Assembly (NCBI GenBank): GCA_016717655.1
Contig: JADKFC010000010.1
Location: forward strand, 152,025-216,024
DNA: 64,000 nt
Direction of reading: 5' to 3'
Source of the DNA: Saprospiraceae bacterium
Lineage (GTDB): Bacteria; Bacteroidota; Bacteroidia; Chitinophagales; Saprospiraceae
Positions 51,506 through 61,565 of this stretch are shown here, piece by piece (the stretch's first letter is position 1; the number at the start of each line of letters is the position of its first letter). The notes beneath the pieces were generated by a model. The model was not told where the DNA came from, did not search any database, and saw nothing but the letters and a program-made list of their open reading frames with translations. A program made the position numbers and the translations under genes.

Positions 51506-51615
51506 CGGAGCATCGGAGGTATCGGAGCAACCGGCAACCGAGCACCTGTCCCTATGGCGAAGCTGGAACCGAGCAACCGAGAATCGGATGCTCCGATGCT
51601 CCGTTGCTCCGTCAG
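51506..51615. repeat. GC-rich word repeat between convergent genes
   Basis: A cluster of short related words (GGAGCATCGG, GGTATCGGAG, CAACCGGCAACCGAGCA) with inverted partners: CGGAGCATCGGA (51506-51517) pairs with TCCGATGCTCCG (51592-51603) and CGGAGCAAC with GTTGCTCCG. It could fold into one long hairpin between tadA and the GH13 gene and serve as a two-way terminator. Similar words occur at 53955-54055. Confidence 0.6.
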
Positions 51616-51619
51616 CGGT

Positions 51620-53260
51620 CTAAATCTTTTCGAACAAATACACCTTGCCCTTGTCCACCCTTACTTTTCCACCGGTAGCTTTTTGGATTTTGCCCGAGTA
51701 GGCATCTCTTACCCGGCCATTGGTGGTGAGGATGGATACATCGGCCATGCCATAGTCTTTGGTGACTTCGAGGGCGATGACCACAGCATCTTCGGTAGTA
51801 CCGTTTTTGAGGGTGCGACTGAAAACGTAGGGTACATCTGATATTTTTTGGTGGCGACCTGCTCCAACGGCGGGGTGGCGTTTTCTGAATTGGCCGATCT
51901 TTTGCCAGTGCGTCATGATGGCTTTTTTATCCCCCTGGTTCATTTCATTCCAGTTCATAAAAGACCTAAGGGTGGCATCACCTTCTGCTCTTGCGGTGAG
52001 GGTACGTGCGGTTTCGTCGCCATAATAAATTTGGGCGGCTCCCTGGGTCAGCAGTAGTTTGGTGCCGGCATCCATGGCCATTTTTCTTTCTTTGTCGAAC
52101 GGACCTCCATCGTCGTGGCTGCTGATGTAGTTGAGCACAGATTTACCGGTAAGGGGGCCGTTGAGGGCCACATCGTATTTGGTAAATAGTTTTTCGTAAG
52201 ACATATGGGCGTCTGATTTAAAATCAAAGTTGATCAAGGCATGGAAGCCGTCGTTAAAGAAGTCGACCTGGCGATCACCGTAATCGTACATTCTGCCATT
52301 GCTGATGTAATAGTTGTATACCTCTCCTACCATGTAAAAATCGGTATCGCCTTTCAGTTCTCCCGGATGGGCTTTTTTCCATACTTCGTAAGCCTTTGAG
52401 GCTTCTCTGTACAGATCGCTCCAAACCTGACTTTCGGTGTGTTTAGCGGTATCTACCCTGTAGCCATCGATGCCATAATCTTTGATGAGATCTACCAGCC
52501 ATTTGACGATGTAAAAGTAGGGACGACGCGGGTAGCCGGTGGTGTTAAAAAACTCATCCAATTCCTTTACTTCTTGTTCGTACCTGCCTTCTCTTTTCCA
52601 TTTTTCTACCAAAAATGCCGGAAGCACTACTTCTTCATTGGACTCGGTTCTGATATCCGGAAGATTGTCTACCAGGGTACAGTTGACGGTTGACTTATAA
52701 TCTGTATAGATACATCGGGGGCCGGTTTTTACCCATTCATCGGGCCATTTTACATCCTTGGATGTAACGGGACCTGTGTGATTGACCACTGCATCCATCA
52801 ATACCCTGATGCCATGCGAATGGGCTGTTTTTACCATTTCAGCCACTTCTTCTTTGGTACCCAGACGTTTGTCTATCGCGGTCCAATCCTTGGTCCAATA
52901 ACCATGAAAACCATAGGACCTGCCGGTGCCTTCATCTACACTGCCTTCAATGTTTTCAATGAGTGGAGTCATCCACAACACATCAACGCCGAGGCTGTCA
53001 AAGTAACCTTCTTTTATTTTTTGGGTAATGCCTTTGACATCTCCCCCCATATATCCCCTCAGCAAGGCGGGCGGAGCATCTGTAGGGTGTACAAAATCAT
53101 TGCTTTTATCCCCATTGTTAAAACGATCCGTCAACATAAAATAGACGGTAGCGCTGTTCCACGAAAATTCTTTGCTCGTAAAATTGCTTCCCGGCACCTT
53201 GGCTGTCTTACAACCAGCTACCAATGAAAGCACGGCAATCATTACCCATAACCTGTACAT
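51620..53260 (-). CDS. GH13 alpha-amylase-type lipoprotein
   Basis: A 546-residue glycoside hydrolase of family 13. Signal peptide with lipobox LSLVAGCKT (Cys 17), so anchored in the outer or inner membrane. The TIM barrel holds the conserved regions MDAVVNHTGP, GYRVDTAKH (nucleophile Asp near 270), VGEVYNY (acid/base Glu near 313) and ISSHDDGG (Asp near 383). A C-terminal beta domain ends GKVYLFEKI. Acts on alpha-glucans such as starch or maltodextrin; exact specificity is unknown. Single gene. Confidence 0.93.
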   Translation of the reverse strand: MYRLWVMIAVLSLVAGCKTAKVPGSNFTSKEFSWNSATVYFMLTDRFNNGDKSNDFVHPTDAPPALLRGYMGGDVKGITQKIKEGYFDSLGVDVLWMTPLIENIEGSVDEGTGRSYGFHGYWTKDWTAIDKRLGTKEEVAEMVKTAHSHGIRVLMDAVVNHTGPVTSKDVKWPDEWVKTGPRCIYTDYKSTVNCTLVDNLPDIRTESNEEVVLPAFLVEKWKREGRYEQEVKELDEFFNTTGYPRRPYFYIVKWLVDLIKDYGIDGYRVDTAKHTESQVWSDLYREASKAYEVWKKAHPGELKGDTDFYMVGEVYNYYISNGRMYDYGDRQVDFFNDGFHALINFDFKSDAHMSYEKLFTKYDVALNGPLTGKSVLNYISSHDDGGPFDKERKMAMDAGTKLLLTQGAAQIYYGDETARTLTARAEGDATLRSFMNWNEMNQGDKKAIMTHWQKIGQFRKRHPAVGAGRHQKISDVPYVFSRTLKNGTTEDAVVIALEVTKDYGMADVSILTTNGRVRDAYSGKIQKATGGKVRVDKGKVYLFEKI

Positions 53261-53312
53261 GGATCTTATTTTAATTAAAAAGTGGTACGAATTTCATGCC
53301 AAAACCCTGATT

Positions 53313-53936
53313 TTACACCATTCTTTTGCCGTGATAGGCCTTTAATCCCAATAATTCATGGTGCTGAGCCACATTTTCCCTGGTAATTTTGCCAGCCCCT
53401 ATGATGTCTATGCCCACAGCTGCCTCTTTGTGCATGGCTTTCAACATCTCTAATCCCTGCATAGCAGTGGCGGCTCCTCCTGAAGTTAGGATTTCATTGA
53501 TACCCCTTATTTCTCCTAAAAGGACAAGGTCGGCTAAAATATCAGTAGAAACATCAATGGCCTTGTGTATACAAATATGAGCAGGATCCAGTGCATCAAC
53601 AACCTTTACAATTGCCTCCATATCCAGTCTGCCGTGGCGGATGGCGCCAAAAACAAAGCGGTCGTAGCCCAGCTCTCTGAACTTTAGTCCGGTTTCTATG
53701 AGGTCATCTATTTCCTTATCGCCATAGATAAAATCTCCTCCTCTATTCCTCAGCATGACCTTCACCGGCACAGGGCTTTGTGTTATTACCTGTTGGGCGA
53801 AAGTAAAATCGGGGGTCAGGCCATCGAGGTCCAGCCTTGAACACCACTCCACCTGATCTACCTTATCGAAGTGTGGCAGTGAGGTGATGGCATCATCAAT
53901 ACACCATTCCAGTCGATAATTTTCATTTTTCAACAT
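53313..53936 (-). CDS. cutC: CutC family protein
   Basis: A 207-residue TIM-barrel protein of the CutC family, named for copper homeostasis in E. coli although that role is disputed. Blocks RLDLDGLTPDFTFAQQVI, VKVMLRNRGGDFIYGDKEID, GYDRFVFGAIRHGRLDMEAI and EILTSGGAATAMQGLEML fit the family. Slightly short, within family range. Divergent from mnmE across 154 bp. Confidence 0.9.
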   Translation of the reverse strand: MLKNENYRLEWCIDDAITSLPHFDKVDQVEWCSRLDLDGLTPDFTFAQQVITQSPVPVKVMLRNRGGDFIYGDKEIDDLIETGLKFRELGYDRFVFGAIRHGRLDMEAIVKVVDALDPAHICIHKAIDVSTDILADLVLLGEIRGINEILTSGGAATAMQGLEMLKAMHKEAAVGIDIIGAGKITRENVAQHHELLGLKAYHGKRMV

Positions 53937-53954
53937 GCCTGCAAATTAGGAAAA

Positions 53955-54055
53955 AAAGCGGAGCATCCGGGTATCCGGCAACGGAGCATCCGTCCGGGCT
54001 GCGCCGGCAACCGGCAACGGAGCACAGGGAACCGGCAACGGGGGGGGGGGGTAAC
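53955..54055. repeat. GC-rich word repeat, second locus
   Basis: Words GGAGCATCCG (twice), GGTATCCGG, CCGGCAACGGAGCA and GGGAACCGGCAACGG recur in about 100 bp and end in a run of G at 54041-54052. The words match those at 51506-51615, so both belong to one repeat family. Lies in the cutC/mnmE promoter region. Confidence 0.6.
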
Positions 54056-54078
54056 TTTTAAGTTGGCAGTCGAAGCCG

Positions 54079-54086
54079 TATCTTTG
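54079..54086 (+). promoter_or_regulatory. putative -7 box TATCTTTG for mnmE
   Basis: Fits TAnnTTTG, 5 bp before the ATG at 54091, so a leaderless or nearly leaderless transcript would be predicted. Confidence 0.45.
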
Positions 54087-54090
54087 TGGC

Positions 54091-55479
54091 ATGAATCATT
54101 TGCAAAACGACATCATCATTGCATTGGCGACTCCACCGGGAGTGGGGGCTATTGGCGTGATCCGATTGTCAGGAAAAGGTTGTATCGGGCTGGTGAATCG
54201 TTTTTTTAAAGGCAAGGACCTGGAGCAGTGTCAGAGCCACACCATTCACCTGGGCAAGATTGTAGATGAAAAGGGTGGGGTGCTGGATGAGGTATTGGCC
54301 AGTATTTTTATTGCTCCCAAAAGTTATACTAAAGAGGATGTGGTGGAGTTGTCGTGCCATGGGTCCTCCTACATTTTGGGACAGATTGTGCAATTGTTTT
54401 TAAGGAATGGGGCCAGGTCGGCTGACAGGGGTGAGTTTACCATGAGGGCCTTTCTCAATGGGCAGCTCGATCTGAGTCAGGCAGAGGCAGTAGCGGATTT
54501 GATTGCTTCAGATTCTGCCACCAGTCATGATTTGGCTATGCGACAGATGCGGGGTGGATTTTCCAAAACCATTGGTGCCTTGCGGCAGGAACTCATTGAT
54601 TTTGCAGCCCTCATTGAACTGGAGCTCGATTTTGGGGAGGAAGATGTAGAATTTGCCGACCGCGGCAGGCTGCGAAGCCTTGTCATCAACATCCAGCAGG
54701 TGATTGGAGAATTGCTTACTTCGTTTTACCTGGGCAATGTGATGAAAAACGGGGTGGCCACCGCCATCGTAGGCAGGCCCAATGCCGGTAAGTCGACCCT
54801 TCTCAATGCCTTGCTCAATGAGGAGCGGGCCATTGTGTCAGCCATCGCCGGTACTACCCGCGACACCATCGAAGAGACCATGAACATCAACGGCCTGGTC
54901 TTTCGTTTTATCGACACCGCCGGCATCCGACATGCCCAGGATGAAATAGAAAAGATCGGCATCGAAAGATCGATGGAAAAAATATCCAAGGCCGACCTGG
55001 TTTTATTTGTAGTCGATGTTACCACAACCTCTCCCGCAGATCTGGCAGCAGATCTGGAGAAGTACCTCAGCGGCAATGAAAAATTTTATATCCTGCTCAA
55101 CAAGATGGACCTCAATCCGTATGTGGATGCGGTTCAATACCACCTGGAAGGCAGGGTCACCGCAGATCACATCATCACCACCTCGGCCCTGCACAAAATG
55201 AATATCGACTACCTCAAGACCCGCCTCTACGAAGCTGTGGTAAGCGATGCCAGCATCCAGGACCGCACCCTGGTCACCAATGCCAGGCATTACGATGCCC
55301 TGCATAAGAGTCACGAATCCTTACAAAGGGTCTTACTGGGCCTCGATACCCGTGTAACCGGTGATTTCATTGCCATGGACATCAGGCAGGCGCTGCATCA
55401 TTTGGGTGAAATCACGGGATCTATATCTAGTGAAGACTTGTTGGATTCGATCTTTTCGAGGTTTTGTATTGGGAAGTAA
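54091..55479 (+). CDS. mnmE: tRNA modification GTPase MnmE
   Basis: A 462-residue GTPase that, with MnmG, installs the cmnm5 group at U34 of certain tRNAs. N-terminal formyl-THF-binding domain, helical domain, and an inserted G domain with G1 GRPNAGKSTLLN near 227, G3 DTAG and G4 NKMD. The C-terminus ends SRFCIGK, with the catalytic Cys of the CIGK motif. The last 18 bp of the gene (TTTTGTATTGGGAAGTAA, 55462-55479) form the left attachment site of the element that follows; the reading frame stays intact. Length is normal. Confidence 0.97.
   Translation: MNHLQNDIIIALATPPGVGAIGVIRLSGKGCIGLVNRFFKGKDLEQCQSHTIHLGKIVDEKGGVLDEVLASIFIAPKSYTKEDVVELSCHGSSYILGQIVQLFLRNGARSADRGEFTMRAFLNGQLDLSQAEAVADLIASDSATSHDLAMRQMRGGFSKTIGALRQELIDFAALIELELDFGEEDVEFADRGRLRSLVINIQQVIGELLTSFYLGNVMKNGVATAIVGRPNAGKSTLLNALLNEERAIVSAIAGTTRDTIEETMNINGLVFRFIDTAGIRHAQDEIEKIGIERSMEKISKADLVLFVVDVTTTSPADLAADLEKYLSGNEKFYILLNKMDLNPYVDAVQYHLEGRVTADHIITTSALHKMNIDYLKTRLYEAVVSDASIQDRTLVTNARHYDALHKSHESLQRVLLGLDTRVTGDFIAMDIRQALHHLGEITGSISSEDLLDSIFSRFCIGK
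55462..55479. other. attL core (18-bp direct repeat, left copy)
   Basis: TTTTGTATTGGGAAGTAA, encoding the end of MnmE (FCIGK and stop). Perfectly repeated at 63812-63829; the flanking bases differ on both sides, so the repeat is exactly 18 bp. Confidence 0.9.
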
Positions 55480-55602
55480 CCTATCAAAGTAAACTCATAT
55501 CAAAGTATCTATAATAATAACTATATTATTGAAATTCAGTAATATATATTCATTTTACAGTCCTTTTATTTGTATTTGCTCATAGTTTATTTATAGATTA
55601 TT

Positions 55603-55640
55603 TGTACCTTTGTTGTACCTTTTGAATAATTGAGGTACAA
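55603..55640. promoter_or_regulatory. TTGTACC repeats, putative arm or operator sites (left end)
   Basis: TTGTACCT at 55603-55610 and 55613-55620, 10 bp apart, and the inverted AGGTACAA at 55633-55640. They overlap a -7-like TACCTTTG (55605-55612). Two more TTGTACC copies lie near the right end. Also ATCAAAGTA is repeated at 55483 and 55499. Confidence 0.55.
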
Positions 55641-55713
55641 ATCAGGGTAGCACCTGATATTTTTTTGCACTTAATTGCACTAAAGTAAACTAAAGGGTAC
55701 TTAATTTATAAGA

Positions 55714-56301
55714 ATGAGTTCAAATATAGAGATACAAAGAATTTGTGAGTATTGCGAAAAGCAATTTACAGCCAGAACAACAGTGACACTATTTTGCAGT
55801 AAAAAATGCAATTCAAGAGCCTATAAGGCAAGAGTTAAAGCTTTAAAAATTCAGGCAAGTAATAAAGAAACCTTAAAAATCAAATCTAAGCCAATTGAGG
55901 ATTTGAAAGCAAAAGAATTTTTGACAGTTGGTGAAGTTGCAAAACTTTTAAATTGTTCAAAACGAACTGCCTATTATTATATTCAAGCAGGCACAATAAA
56001 CGCTTTCAATATAGGGCAAAGAATGACCCGGGTGAAGCGATCAGATATTGACCACCTATTTGTAAAGCAAGATCAACAAAAGACGTCACACCCACCCCAA
56101 ATAGCATATAAAGATGAAATCTTAATTAAAGATCAATATACTACTAAAGAAGTCAGAGAAAAATATAAACTCTCTGAGGGTGCTTTACAAACGCTTTTGA
56201 TAAGAAATAATATTCAAAAGACACGCAAGGGCTGGTTTGCCTATGTCCCCAAGGAACCTATAGATAAAATCTTTAATACACCTACAAAATCAATAAGGTA
56301 A
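55714..56301 (+). CDS. zinc-ribbon and helix-turn-helix DNA-binding protein
   Basis: A 195-residue protein. N-terminal Cys pairs (CEYCEKQF then FCSKKC, about 10-32) look like a zinc ribbon; residues 66-120 form an excisionase/MerR-type HTH (LTVGEVAKLLNCSKRTAYYY), and a second HTH-like segment lies near 145-190. It is typically the first gene of Bacteroidota integrative elements, next to the integrase, and may act as recombination directionality factor or regulator. Its stop overlaps the integrase ATG (TAATG). Confidence 0.82.
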   Translation: MSSNIEIQRICEYCEKQFTARTTVTLFCSKKCNSRAYKARVKALKIQASNKETLKIKSKPIEDLKAKEFLTVGEVAKLLNCSKRTAYYYIQAGTINAFNIGQRMTRVKRSDIDHLFVKQDQQKTSHPPQIAYKDEILIKDQYTTKEVREKYKLSEGALQTLLIRNNIQKTRKGWFAYVPKEPIDKIFNTPTKSIR

Positions 56302-57431
56302 TGGCAACTAAAGTTAAATTGAGAAAAAAGCCAATTAAGGGCAACAGACAAAGCCTTTATTTAGATTTTTACCCGGCAATAGTAAACGCAAAAGGGCAAT
56401 TGACCAGACGTGAATTTTTGGGTTATTATGTGATTGACAACCCTAAAACACCAGTTGACAAACAGCACAATAAAGAAACCTTACAAATTGCGGAGCAAAT
56501 ACGGCAAATGAAAGAAAATCAGATCAACAAGCCAGAAATATATTCAGGCGAAGAATTGGAAAATTGAAGCAAAAGGAAAAAGCCGACAAGAACTTTTTTG
56601 ATTATTTTATGGGTCTGGTTAACAAAGACAAATTCAAACCATGATAATTGGGTTTCTGCTTCATTATACTTTGAAAAATTTGCAGGGTCAGATATTAGAT
56701 TTTCTGACTTATCGGAAAAGTTTTGCAATGAGTTCAAAGAGTATTTGCTTTCAACCAATAGTTTTAAAAGCGACAAATCACCATTAGCACAAAATTCTGC
56801 TGTATCATATTTCAATAAGTTCAAAGCAGCATTAAAACAGGCCTATAAAGACGGGTTTTTACAATTTGACTTGAATAGTAAAATAAAGCCTATTAAACAA
56901 GCTGAAACCCAAAGAAACTACCTTACAATAGACGAACTAAATAAACTTGCAGCAACTGAATGTAAGAACCCTTTAATGAAAAAAGCTGCATTATTTTCAG
57001 CCTTGACCGGATTGAGGTTTTCGGACATACAAAAACTAAAATGGTCAGAACTTCAGAATAGCCCTGAGCATGGTCATTCTATCCAATTCACTCAACAGAA
57101 AACTAAAGGGGTTGAAGTGTTGCCAATTTCAGGGCAAGCCTTTGATCTATTAGGTGAGCCTGGCATTGGAGAAAGGGTTTTTGAAGGTTTGGAATATTCT
57201 GCATATGAAAACAAACATTTATATAGATGGATAGCAGCAGCCGGGATTAAAAAGGATATTACCTTCATTGCTTTAGGCATACTTACGCAACTTTACAATT
57301 AAGCATGGGAACTGATATATACTGTTTCAAAACTTTTAGGGCATCGAGAATTGAAAACAACCCAAATCTACGCAAAAGTGGTTGACCAAATGAAACGGGA
57401 TGCAGCGGATAAGATTATAATAAAAATCTAA
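56301..57431 (+). pseudogene. tyrosine recombinase (integrase), four frameshifts
   Basis: Reading through indels near 56563, 56628, 57266 and 57318 gives a 376-codon Bacteroidota-type phage integrase. N-terminal arm-binding part (YLDFYPAIVNAKGQLTRREF), SAM-like core-binding part (NNWVS-like HDNWVSASLYFEKFAG), and catalytic domain with Arg in ALTGLRFSDIQKLKW, the HxxR box as FHCFRHTYATL across the 57266 break, GHREL, and the nucleophile Tyr in TTQIYAKV. Every catalytic residue is recoverable, and the breaks sit at A, C and TA runs, so the gene may be intact in reality. As written it is nonfunctional. Confidence 0.88.
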
Positions 57432-57435
57432 TCAA

Positions 57436-58411
57436 ATGGGGATTAAAGATAAAGAACTTAGAGAGGATGAAATAAGGGCATACTATTTAAAAATCTTAAG
57501 AAATCAACTATCAATTTCAGATTTGAGTAAAACTCAAATTTTGCAGATTATTTTTTTTGCAGAAGATGAATTAAATAAGGCTATATCGAATATTAATGAG
57601 TACTTAATTGCAAATCCGGGAACTACTTTTGATTATTGGACAAAGGTTAATAAAAATTATCAAGATTCAATGGTGGTTATTGACCTATTAAAACCAATGG
57701 CAAATAAAATAACACATGAAAATTTGGAATCATTAAGTCAACATTTCACAATTCAAGAGGAATATGCTAAAAAGTATAATTGGAAATTAGGTGAACTGCC
57801 TGAGCATTTTGAAAGCATAACTTCAATTGATCTATTTATGCTAACCTTAGAAAGCTGCTGCTAAATTTGAAGGTGAATTGGGTGGTGTTGAAATGTATGA
57901 AACTATGCTAAGCCTGTATATTTTTCAATTAGAGAAGCTTATAAGCAATCCTCTGCATATTAGTAAAGTTGATGTGTACAAGTACTTTCTCCAATCTTTA
58001 ATTTCAGAAAAAGGGACTTTAGAATTACTTAAAACTAAAATGAATGAGGTCTCAGAAAAGGAGATTGACCAAGAAACGCCCGCTTTTATTAACAACTTTG
58101 ATCAAGTTGATCCAGCGGTAGTTTACAGTCATTTTATTAAGGGATTAGTAGACAAGAAGTTTTTAACCGAACAAGAATTGAAAGAATATTTAAAATATGC
58201 ATTTGAGTATAGAAAAACTCCAGTAACACGTTTTAAAATTAAAAATGCATCAAAAAGAGCAGAGGTTGAAGCTATATTTTACAATTATTATAAAAATGTG
58301 GCGGGCAAAATTCACGGAAAACAACGCGAATATGCAGCCCTTTTAGGTGATTACTTTGAAGGATACAAAACGAGCACTATCAGCAGTAATTTCAGCAAAT
58401 CCGTATACTAA
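57436..58411 (+). pseudogene. element protein of unknown function, one frameshift
   Basis: The frame from ATG 57436 (MGIKDKELREDEIRAYYLKI) is broken near 57853; repaired it reads LTLEKAAAKFEGELGGVEMY and ends at 58411, 324 residues. Mostly helical and charged, with no membrane or signal segment. It starts 4 bp after the integrase. I do not recognise the family; in similar elements this slot is occupied by regulatory or RteC-like proteins, but I see no clear match. Confidence 0.65.
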
Positions 58412-58514
58412 ATTATTACTAAAATTACGAAATTGATACTAATATTACTAATCTCTTTATGAAGGATAAAGGGTGAATTATGTTTGCTTAGATTTTTTAA
58501 TTAAAAATAAGCAA
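58412..58514. promoter_or_regulatory. AT-rich region with ATTACTAA words
   Basis: Repeated ATTACTAA/ATACTAAT words between 58413 and 58450 ahead of the replication genes. Could be a promoter or a small iteron cluster; support is weak. Confidence 0.3.
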
Positions 58515-58856
58515 ATGGAACATTTAACACTTGAAACACTCCCAAAGGCCTTTTCGCAACTTTCAAATGAAGTAAGTGAAATTAAAAAGCTGTTACTTGA
58601 AAAGAGTAAAGAGCAACAAGCAGAAATAGAACAATGGTTCGATCTTAATGAATTTTGTCACTATCACCCTGATAAGCCAACAAAAGCAACCGTTTACAGT
58701 TGGGTTTCAGGCGGGTTAATACCGGTTCACAAAGGTGGGAAAAAGCTAAGATTTTTAAAATCTGAAATAGACATATGGCTAAAACAAGGCAAAAAACTGT
58801 CAAACCAGGATACTGTACTTGCAGCACATGAATATTTAACAAATAAAAAGGGGTAG
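58515..58856 (+). CDS. excisionase-like helix-turn-helix protein
   Basis: A 113-residue protein starting at ATG 58515 (MEHLTLETLPKAFSQLSNEV): N-terminal coiled coil, then an HTH_17-type DNA-binding domain (WFDLNEFCHYHPDKPTKATV, then KGGKKLRFLKSEIDIWLKQG). This family precedes rep genes in Bacteroidota mobile elements. Its stop is 3 bp before the RepA-like ATG. Confidence 0.85.
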   Translation: MEHLTLETLPKAFSQLSNEVSEIKKLLLEKSKEQQAEIEQWFDLNEFCHYHPDKPTKATVYSWVSGGLIPVHKGGKKLRFLKSEIDIWLKQGKKLSNQDTVLAAHEYLTNKKG

Positions 58857-58859
58857 ACT

Positions 58860-59964
58860 ATGGAAAAACAAGAGCCTACCCCACAAATTATAAATACTAT
58901 TTCTGAAGGCAAAGATACTGAAAATAAAGAAGTTCAGCCCAATTTTGATACAAGTAAATTTGCAGGTGTAATCGCAAATGAGATAATAGACCACATTGCA
59001 GACATAGCAACTGAAAGCAATTCTGAAATCACAGGCGAACAACTTTTGCTCTCCGAAATAAAAGAAATCCCAACGCTTGTTTCTCCATTTTTACAACAAA
59101 CGGGCTTAGCTTGCTTGGCAGGAAGTTCTGATACAGGGAAAAGCACCATTTACGACAGCTTGCAATTTCAATTGTATCTGGTAAAAATGAATTTTTAGGC
59201 TTTCCAATTAATGCAAGACATAGATCAGTAATTTATGTATCAACTGAAGATTTAGAACGAGAAACAGCGTTTTTATTGAGTAGACAGACCCAAAGTATCA
59301 AGGCGGAGCAATTAGCTAATTTGAGGTTTATTTTCAGTATTGAAGGCCTATTAAAAGAACTTGACACACGACTTGACAGGAAACCCGCTGACCTTGTAAT
59401 TATTGATTGTTTTTCTGATGCATATGGTGGTGATCTAAAAGACACCCAAAAGATAAGAAGTTATTTGCATCCCTTTCAAGAATTGGCAGGTAAATATGAT
59501 TGCCTATTCTTGTTTTTACACCATACAGGGAAAAGAACAGAAAACCTTGAGCCAAGCAAGAATAATTTGTTGAGCGGGCAAGGATTTGAGGCTAAAATGA
59601 GACTTGTTATTGAATTGAGAGCCGACCAATTTGATCCAATGCAAAGGCATTTTTGCATTGTTAAAGGTAATTATCTACCAGCTAATATTAAGAAAGAAAG
59701 TTACTTGCTTTCTTTTGACGAAAATACTTTTTTATTTGAAAATTCAGGTGAAAGAGTTCCTTTTGAGATGCTTGTAAAGAACCCAAATTCTGACAACCGG
59801 AAAGAAAAATTCTTCCAAGCCTTAAAACTTCAAAATGAAGGGCTGAATTATGATCAGATTGCGAAAAAATTGGATATTCTAATAAAGGTTCGGTATCAAA
59901 ATTGTTTACTGCTGGAAAATCATTAGGGTGGGATACTGAACATATATCAGGCGTTTCCATTTGA
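58860..59964 (+). pseudogene. RepA-like AAA ATPase, two frameshifts
   Basis: Repaired product of 368 residues. Walker A LAGSSDTGKST near residue 90, then after a one-base loss near 59147 the frame continues LAISIVSGKNEFLGFPINAR and YVSTEDLE (DnaB/RadA-like), Walker B LVIIDCFSDAYGG, and sensor HHTGK. A second shift near 59885 removes the C-terminus (SLGWDTEHISGVSI). This is the hexameric helicase-type replication ATPase of mobile elements and plasmids (RepA/AAA_25). It probably drives element replication with the primase-like gene behind it. Confidence 0.85.
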
Positions 59965-60060
59965 AACAGTGGAAACATTGAGGAACCAGCCAAATGATCA
60001 CATAGTTTCTTGTTTCTTTTTATTAAGTGCAAAGCAACAGGAAACGCCAATTTTTCATAT

Positions 60061-61328
60061 ATGCTAAATTTCAGTTACAAATTAGAGCCATATAATGGAA
60101 TGAAAACAAGGTTTCATTGTCCATGTTGTGAACATAGAACAAAATCATTTGTCAGGTATATCTATACGCAAACAGGAGAACACATTCACCCAATGGTTGG
60201 AAAATGCAACCGGGATTTAAAATGTGGTTACCATTATACTCCAAAACAGTATTTTCATGAAAACCCTCAATATCATTTCGAACCTAAGTTGATTGTTCGA
60301 AAAAGAAGTTTTTCGACTCAAAAAGCATGGTCATGTATCCCTTTTGAATCGTTTAATGAAAGTTTATGTGACTATGAAGATAACAACTTTGTGCAATTTT
60401 TGCTCAACAAATATGGCAATGAAGTAACAACAAAGGCAATTGAAAATTACTATATTGGTACTTCAGATCATTGGAAGGGATCAACCATTTTTTGGCAAAT
60501 TGACCAGGATGGAAAAATTCATACCGGTAAAATTATGCTTTATGACCTAAATACAGGCAAGAGAGTAAAAGAACCTTATGACCATATTTATTGGTCACAC
60601 AAGTTTTTAAAGCTTGATAACTTTAGCTTAAAACAGTGTTTTTTTGGTGAACACCTTTTAAGTGATAAAAGCAAAACAATTGCAATTGTTGAAAGCGAAA
60701 AGACAGCAATTATAGCGAGCCTTTATTTCATCGACTTGATTTGGTTGGCTTGTGGTGGTGTTTCAAATTTAACTCCTGAAAAATGTGAAGTCCTTAAAGG
60801 TCGAAATGTAGTTTTATTCCCGGATTTAAAAGCATTTGATAAATGGTCAGAACAACTTAAAATGGTTGCTCATATAGCAAATTTCAGAATATCTAACTTT
60901 TGGAGGCAAAAGCAAGCAATGAAGCAAGAAGTTCAGGTTGGGACTTGGCTGATTTCCTGATAAACTTTGATTTGTGTGATTTTCAAGAAAAGCTAAGTGA
61001 AAACGAAAATGTCAATAAATGGCAAGTTTTGCCAAAGGATTCCAAGGGTTCAGAACATAAAATTTATGTTGAAATCAATAATATTACTATTGACAAGGGA
61101 ATAGATTGGAATTTTGAAATAGGGGTAATTTCGGAGAAAATCAGGGGTAAAAAATTCAATCTTTGTAACGTTGAACTATACAAAGGTCAGGTCATACAAG
61201 ACATAGATATTTTTATAGATAGCCACTTAAAAGCACTAAAAACTGCTGAAAAAAACTGCTATTTACTGCCATATTTAAATAGGCTTAATTTAGTGGTGAA
61301 GCATCTTGAAACAAACAATTTGGTTTGA
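60061..61328 (+). pseudogene. zinc-finger Toprim primase-like protein, one frameshift
   Basis: Repaired product of 422 residues from ATG 60061 (MLNFSYKLEPYNGMKTRFHC). N-terminal zinc finger (CPCCEHRTKSF, then a Cys at KCNRDLKCGYHYTPKQYF) as in CHC2 primases, and a Toprim-like core with IAIVESEKTAIIAS and WLACGGVSNL, VVLFPDLKAFDKW. This matches the DUF6371/DUF3854-type proteins of Bacteroidota mobile elements. The frame is lost near 60898 and resumes as EAKASNEARSSGWDLADFLI. Likely makes primers for replication of the element. Confidence 0.8.
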
Positions 61329-61565
61329 TTGAGTATTAACACATACTAACATTCTTTAAGATTTATATGTTTTGGTGTGGTAGTGGGGGGGGGAAATGCT
61401 TTTACCACAAAGGCCGACAGCCGTCGCTATAGGGATTTGCATATTTATGATGGTATGAGATTCTTTTTCTATCAAAATAATGTATTGAAATTCAATTAAT
61501 TTTGATTAAGAGGTGTTTTATTTAAAATCCTTTCGTATTTTTGATTTTGACCTTAATAAGATCGT
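61329..61565. other. intergenic region before cargo genes
   Basis: Contains a G9 run at 61386-61394. No gene or terminator recognised; it separates replication genes from cargo. Confidence 0.4.
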
